Below, in pieces: positions 60,175 through 64,000 of a stretch of DNA of 64,000 nucleotides (its first letter is position 1; every line of letters begins with the position of its first letter). The stretch covers positions 172,615,107 through 172,679,106 of the forward strand of contig CP136061.1 of the NCBI GenBank assembly GCA_032622095.1, in the 5' to 3' direction. The notes under the pieces are model-generated. The model saw nothing but the letters and a program-made list of their open reading frames with translations, ran no database searches and was not told the DNA's origin. Source of the stretch: Siphonodentalium dalli (lineage: Eukaryota; Mollusca; Scaphopoda; Gadilida; Siphonodentaliidae). The position numbers and the translations under genes are program-made.

Positions 60175-63100
60175 CTAACAATCAATGTTGCATGATGGAC
60201 AAAACCAATCGCCTTCAATAGTCTTTCTGCCCCTTCTACTGATGTCAACACATACATAGTGAAACCATTTGAAGCAATTGTCAAAGCATATGCTTTGTTC
60301 GGCGAAATTTTGTGGCGTTTCTGAAATGTCAATTGAACACACTGGACACACAAAAAGTTCGACCTCGTCATCAGAGTCGCGAAAACACTGAACTTTCGGC
60401 AGCACAATATCTGTCATGTACTGTGAGCGTTTTGGTCATTGGTCACACACTGATATCAATAGATCGTTCAATATGCTTTCCTCTATTCGGGTTGATGCCG
60501 GACGGCGAATCCTTCCATCAAACAACTCTGGGACAACCACTTTCGAAAAATGAAAGTGTCAATGAAACTGTAGCTCAACTTGGAAAGGGAATAATTTAAT
60601 GTGGAACGATTAGGAATGTGGAAAGTTGAAATGTCCAAGTTATACTAGATTATCAACATGAAGAGATATATATATATATCTATAAAAAAGTAATATCCAA
60701 GATGGTTACTGGTCGCTATGTTTTCCAATAAAATAAAAAAAATATTTGATAGCTTCCATCTAGTAAGATCAATATCAAGATTAATATGAAGTCTGGAGAT
60801 AATTTAGTCATGCAAAGAGTAAATCCAAGATGGCTGCCAGTGGACACATTTTAAGACCAAATGAACCTAAAATGACTCGTTCCTATCTACATCCCAATGT
60901 CAACACCAATGAAATTGTCATGATGATCAGACGAACAGTACGACCTGTAGCCCGAGCTAATGGATTGAATTTTGAAATCCAAGATGGCCGCTGGCAGCCA
61001 TGTTTTTTGTCCGAATGACCCCAAAATGACTCGTTCCCATCTAAATTCCAATTTAAACAGCCATGACAAATTTCATGCTGATCAGACTAAAGCTACGACC
61101 TGTAGCCCATGCTAAAGGATTTAATCATACAAAGAGTAAAATCCAAGATGGCTGCTGGCGGCCATGTATTTTGGCCAAATGACCCCAAAATGACTCGTTT
61201 CCCATCTACATGTCATTGTAAACATTCAAGACATATTTTATGATGATCCGACCAAAGGTACAACCTGTAGCCCGTGCCAAAGAATTTAGTCATGCAAAGA
61301 GTAAATCCAAGATGGCTGTCGGCGGCCATGTTTTTTGCCGAATGACCCCAAAATTACTCGTTCCCATCTACATGTCAATATTAACATCCATGACAAATTT
61401 CATGATGATCAGAAGAACAGTACGACCTGTAGCCCGTGCTAATGGATTTAATTTTGAAATCCAAGATGGCCACTGGCAGCAATGTTTTTTGTCCGAATGA
61501 CCTCAAAATGACTCGTTCCCATCTACATTCCAATTTCAACAGCCATGACAAATTTCATGATGATCAGACAAAAGGTATGACCTGTAGCCTGTGCTAAAGG
61601 ATTTAGTCATACAAAGAGTAAAATCCAAGATGGCTGCTGGCGGCCATGTTTTTTGGCCGAATGACCCCAAAATGACTCGTTCTCATCTACATGTCAATGT
61701 AAACATCCATGACAAATTTTATGATGATCCGACCAAAGGTACAGCCTGTAGCCCGTGCCAAAGGATTTAGTCATTCAAAGAGTAAAATCCAAGATGGCTG
61801 CAGGCGGCCATTGTTTTTTGGACGAATGTCTCCAAAATAACTCGTTCCCATCTACATGTCAATATTAACATCCATGACAAATTTCATGATCAGAAGAACA
61901 GTACGACCTGTAGCCCGTGCTAATGGATTGAATTTTGAAATCCAAGATGGCCACTGGCAGCCATGTTTTTTGTCCGAATGACCCCAAAATGACTCGTTCC
62001 CATCTACATTCCAATTTCAACAGCCATGACAAATTTCATGATGATCAGACTAAAGGTAAGACCCGTAGCCTGTTGCCTTTAGTCATGCAAAGAGTAAAAT
62101 ACAAGATGGCTGCAGGTGGCCATGTTGTTTGGTCGAATGACCCCAAAATTACTAGTTCCCATCTACATGTCAATATTAACATCCATGACAAATTTCATTA
62201 TGATCAGACGAAAGGTACGACCTGTAGCCCGAGCTAATGGATTGAATTTTGAAATCCAAGATGGCCACTGGCAGCCATGTTTTTTGTCAAAATGACCCTA
62301 AAATGACTCGTTCCCATCTACATTCCAATTTCAAGAGCCATAACAAATTTCATGATGATCAGACTAAAGGTATGACCTGTAGCCTGTGCTAAAGGATTTA
62401 GTCATACAAAGAGTAAAATCTAAGATGGATGCAGGCGGCCATGTTTTTTGGCCGAATGACCCCAAAATTATTCGTTCCCATCTACATGTCAAATTTCATG
62501 ATGATCAGACGAACAGTACGACCTGTAGCCCGTGCTAATGGATTGAATATTGAAATCCAAGATGGCCGCTGGTGGCCATGTTTTTTTTCCGAATGACCCC
62601 AAAATTAATCTTCTGGTCTAAAGTGATGTCAACAGCTATGTCAAATTTCATGATGATCCGACCAAAGGTACGACCTGTACAAAGTAAAGTTGAGCTAAAA
62701 AGTGTCAGAGGTTTTCACCAAGAAGGCAGCGAAAGACGGGTCAAGGGTAATTCTTTCAATGTGAATGTTGTCTGTTGGAGCCGACGTTCTGACGACAAAA
62801 TCACCGTACGTGGTACCTGTAACCAATAACTGGCACTGTAACTGGGCGTAATAAGTATGTGTCATGTCCAACTTTACTTGGCCATCTTTTATCATCAAAC
62901 ACGAAGACTTTGATTCAGCAACATCTCTGATTATACTGTCACGTAGAATAAATGGATTCTTTACTTCTACAACACCATGGCCACAACATGAACAAAACAC
63001 AGCAGCGTAGGGTGAAGCTCCGATAAACTGATGATCCTCGTGAATAACAAACCCTATGTTGCTCATTTCGAAATTCATGTGCTGCTCCTTCTGAAGGTTG

Positions 63101-64000
63101 AAGTATTCACATAAGGCTGTTGACTCTTGTACTTTCCCTCATCTCTGTGCTTTTGATTGTCGATATGTTGTGTATCCTCGAAGTTTTCCCACTGTGCTGT
63201 CTATGGACTTACAAATGTTGCTGTCACTATCGACTTTGCGCACACATTCAAGAATAGTGGACGCAGTTATCCTACCTAATTGCATGTCTCTCCACAACTG
63301 GCTGTCACTCTACTCCATTGAATTATCGCGCACATAACTTAGCTGACTGTCCATTATCATCTCCTCTCGTAAGATGAGCTCGAACTCCGCCAACGAAATA
63401 TCTGGACACTTGTCGATGATGTTCTTGGACAGCTCTGGCATCGATGTACACATAGTTGACACTTCTTCGTTCATTTGGACATCTTTGAGGTCAGGTACGC
63501 TCATTACGTGCAGCTCAGGCTGGGTCCTTGGACTGTACACTAAGACTCCACAGTTTCCGTTGGTCAGTCGTTATAATGAAGCCAAGTCGAAGTCTTGTAG
63601 TGTTTTTGGTTTCCTGTAGATAAGCGCACGTGGGTCGAAATAAAGTCGGGTTGCCTTTGGAGTCGCATCAGTTGCTGAGTTGAAATGTCCTCTTACTTCA
63701 CGAATGTCCATGTCTCTGACGAATCCTGAGTAGTTGATCTTCTTTCCTTTGGTGTGTGGTTTATGCCATTCCGGGGGTCGGGAAGTACAGGATTTGTCAA
63801 ACAATGCAATGTAACAGAGCAACAACATGCTTGCAGTATTGGCGAAGTCCAGCTAAACATTCACAATATGCCGTTATGACGTCGCCTGTTATTTTCTATA
63901 GCACAATATTTTACAACCCAGCATTTGTATGGCGTCTCTGTCTGCGCCTTCTGTCGACACACTGTTGCACAGACGAAGCAGTAGTTGAGGTTAGCGCTAA
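60175..64000 (-). pseudogene. Decayed SWIM - YqaJ nuclease - PHD gene, runs off the window
   Basis: Minus strand, right to left. A SWIM-type CxC...CxH zinc motif (63868-63826) is followed, one base out of frame, by SCTSRPPEWHKPH (63790-63755). After DLASL there is an in-frame TAA (63573). The frame continues to an in-frame TAG (63312), then W-R-D-M-Q-L-G-R-I-T-A-S (YqaJ start motif), an in-frame TGA (63141) and GASP..A.F.C.CCGHG..EVKNP with YYAQLQCQLLV. In the catalytic GASPDG motif the Asp is Tyr (codon 63009-63007), while EVK is kept. The frame breaks at TSDTF for a 2.15-kb family A element and resumes SKVVVPELFDGR. It ends in a C4HC3 PHD finger (60357-60175: CPVC, CFDNC, WFH, CPSC). YqaJ is a lambda-exonuclease-like nuclease; SWIM/YqaJ genes are often amplified in molluscs. 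This copy is dead: three stops, at least one frameshift, one insertion. Confidence 0.8.
60551..62700 (+). mobile_element. Family A tandem-array element, copy 2
   Basis: It starts TGAAAGTGTCAATGAAACTG then TAGCTCAACTT, and ends AAAGTTGAGCTAAAAA. It is inserted in a five-A run of the YqaJ-PHD frame (GAAAAAGTGTC when empty). Twelve ~160-bp monomers follow each other (CCAAGATGGC starts near 60823, 60978, 61140, 61303, 61460, 61625, 61788, 61941, 62102, 62258, 62420 and 62558). Two monomer types alternate mostly as A-B-A' trimers. No protein is encoded. Confidence 0.9.

Noticed and set aside
63139-63141. TGA as selenocysteine or a reassigned stop in the YqaJ frame
   Set aside because: TAA and TAG also interrupt the same frame, and a frameshift and catalytic substitution accompany them, so decay is simpler.

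Overview
This is AT-rich animal nuclear DNA made almost wholly of mobile elements, satellites and their relics. The repeat style points to a mollusc, most likely a bivalve: several short non-autonomous element families each carry arrays of 120-165 bp monomers, a GACA/GACG microsatellite and a 3' hairpin. Gene relics (SWIM-YqaJ-PHD, GIY-YIG retroelement) fit the same group. The species cannot be named. I see no intact multi-exon host gene, rRNA, tRNA or CRISPR array.

Layout. (1) 0.6-10 kb: a ~476-bp satellite split by a 6.8-kb insertion with hAT-type ends, which holds a PIF/Harbinger-like element and CTTAAG minisatellites. (2) 10.3-15.5 kb: a TA-flanked MITE, two Helitrons with identical ends, and a small acidic ORF with a duplicated segment. 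(3) 15.8-20 kb: a direct duplication, a tandem-array element (family B), and a GIY-YIG/Penelope-like pseudogene split by a piggyBac-type MITE. (4) 21.1-25.0 kb: a long fold-back element containing a family A array element, which contains a Transib-type MITE. (5) 25-38.4 kb: sparse sequence with a few exon-like segments, three copies of family C, and the 3' end of a LINE ORF2. (6) 38.7-55.0 kb: a nest in which a family B element is split by a LINE carrying only ORF1 (PHD finger, coiled coil, RRM-like end), itself split by a 14-kb palindromic element whose left arm took three more insertions. (7) 55.0-57.9 kb: a fourth Helitron. (8) 58.0-58.7 kb: a broken reading frame for a secreted protein. 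(9) 60.2-64.0 kb: a decayed SWIM-YqaJ-PHD gene, split by another family A element.

Many boundaries are exact because the window holds its own empty sites: satellite copies, the other palindrome arm, or an interrupted reading frame that closes when the insert is removed. Insertion order can therefore be read directly. Distinct tandem families also share an ACCAAATTT-type module, and many carry CCAAGATGGC motifs. These cross-family features and the fully palindromic 14-kb element are the most unusual things here.
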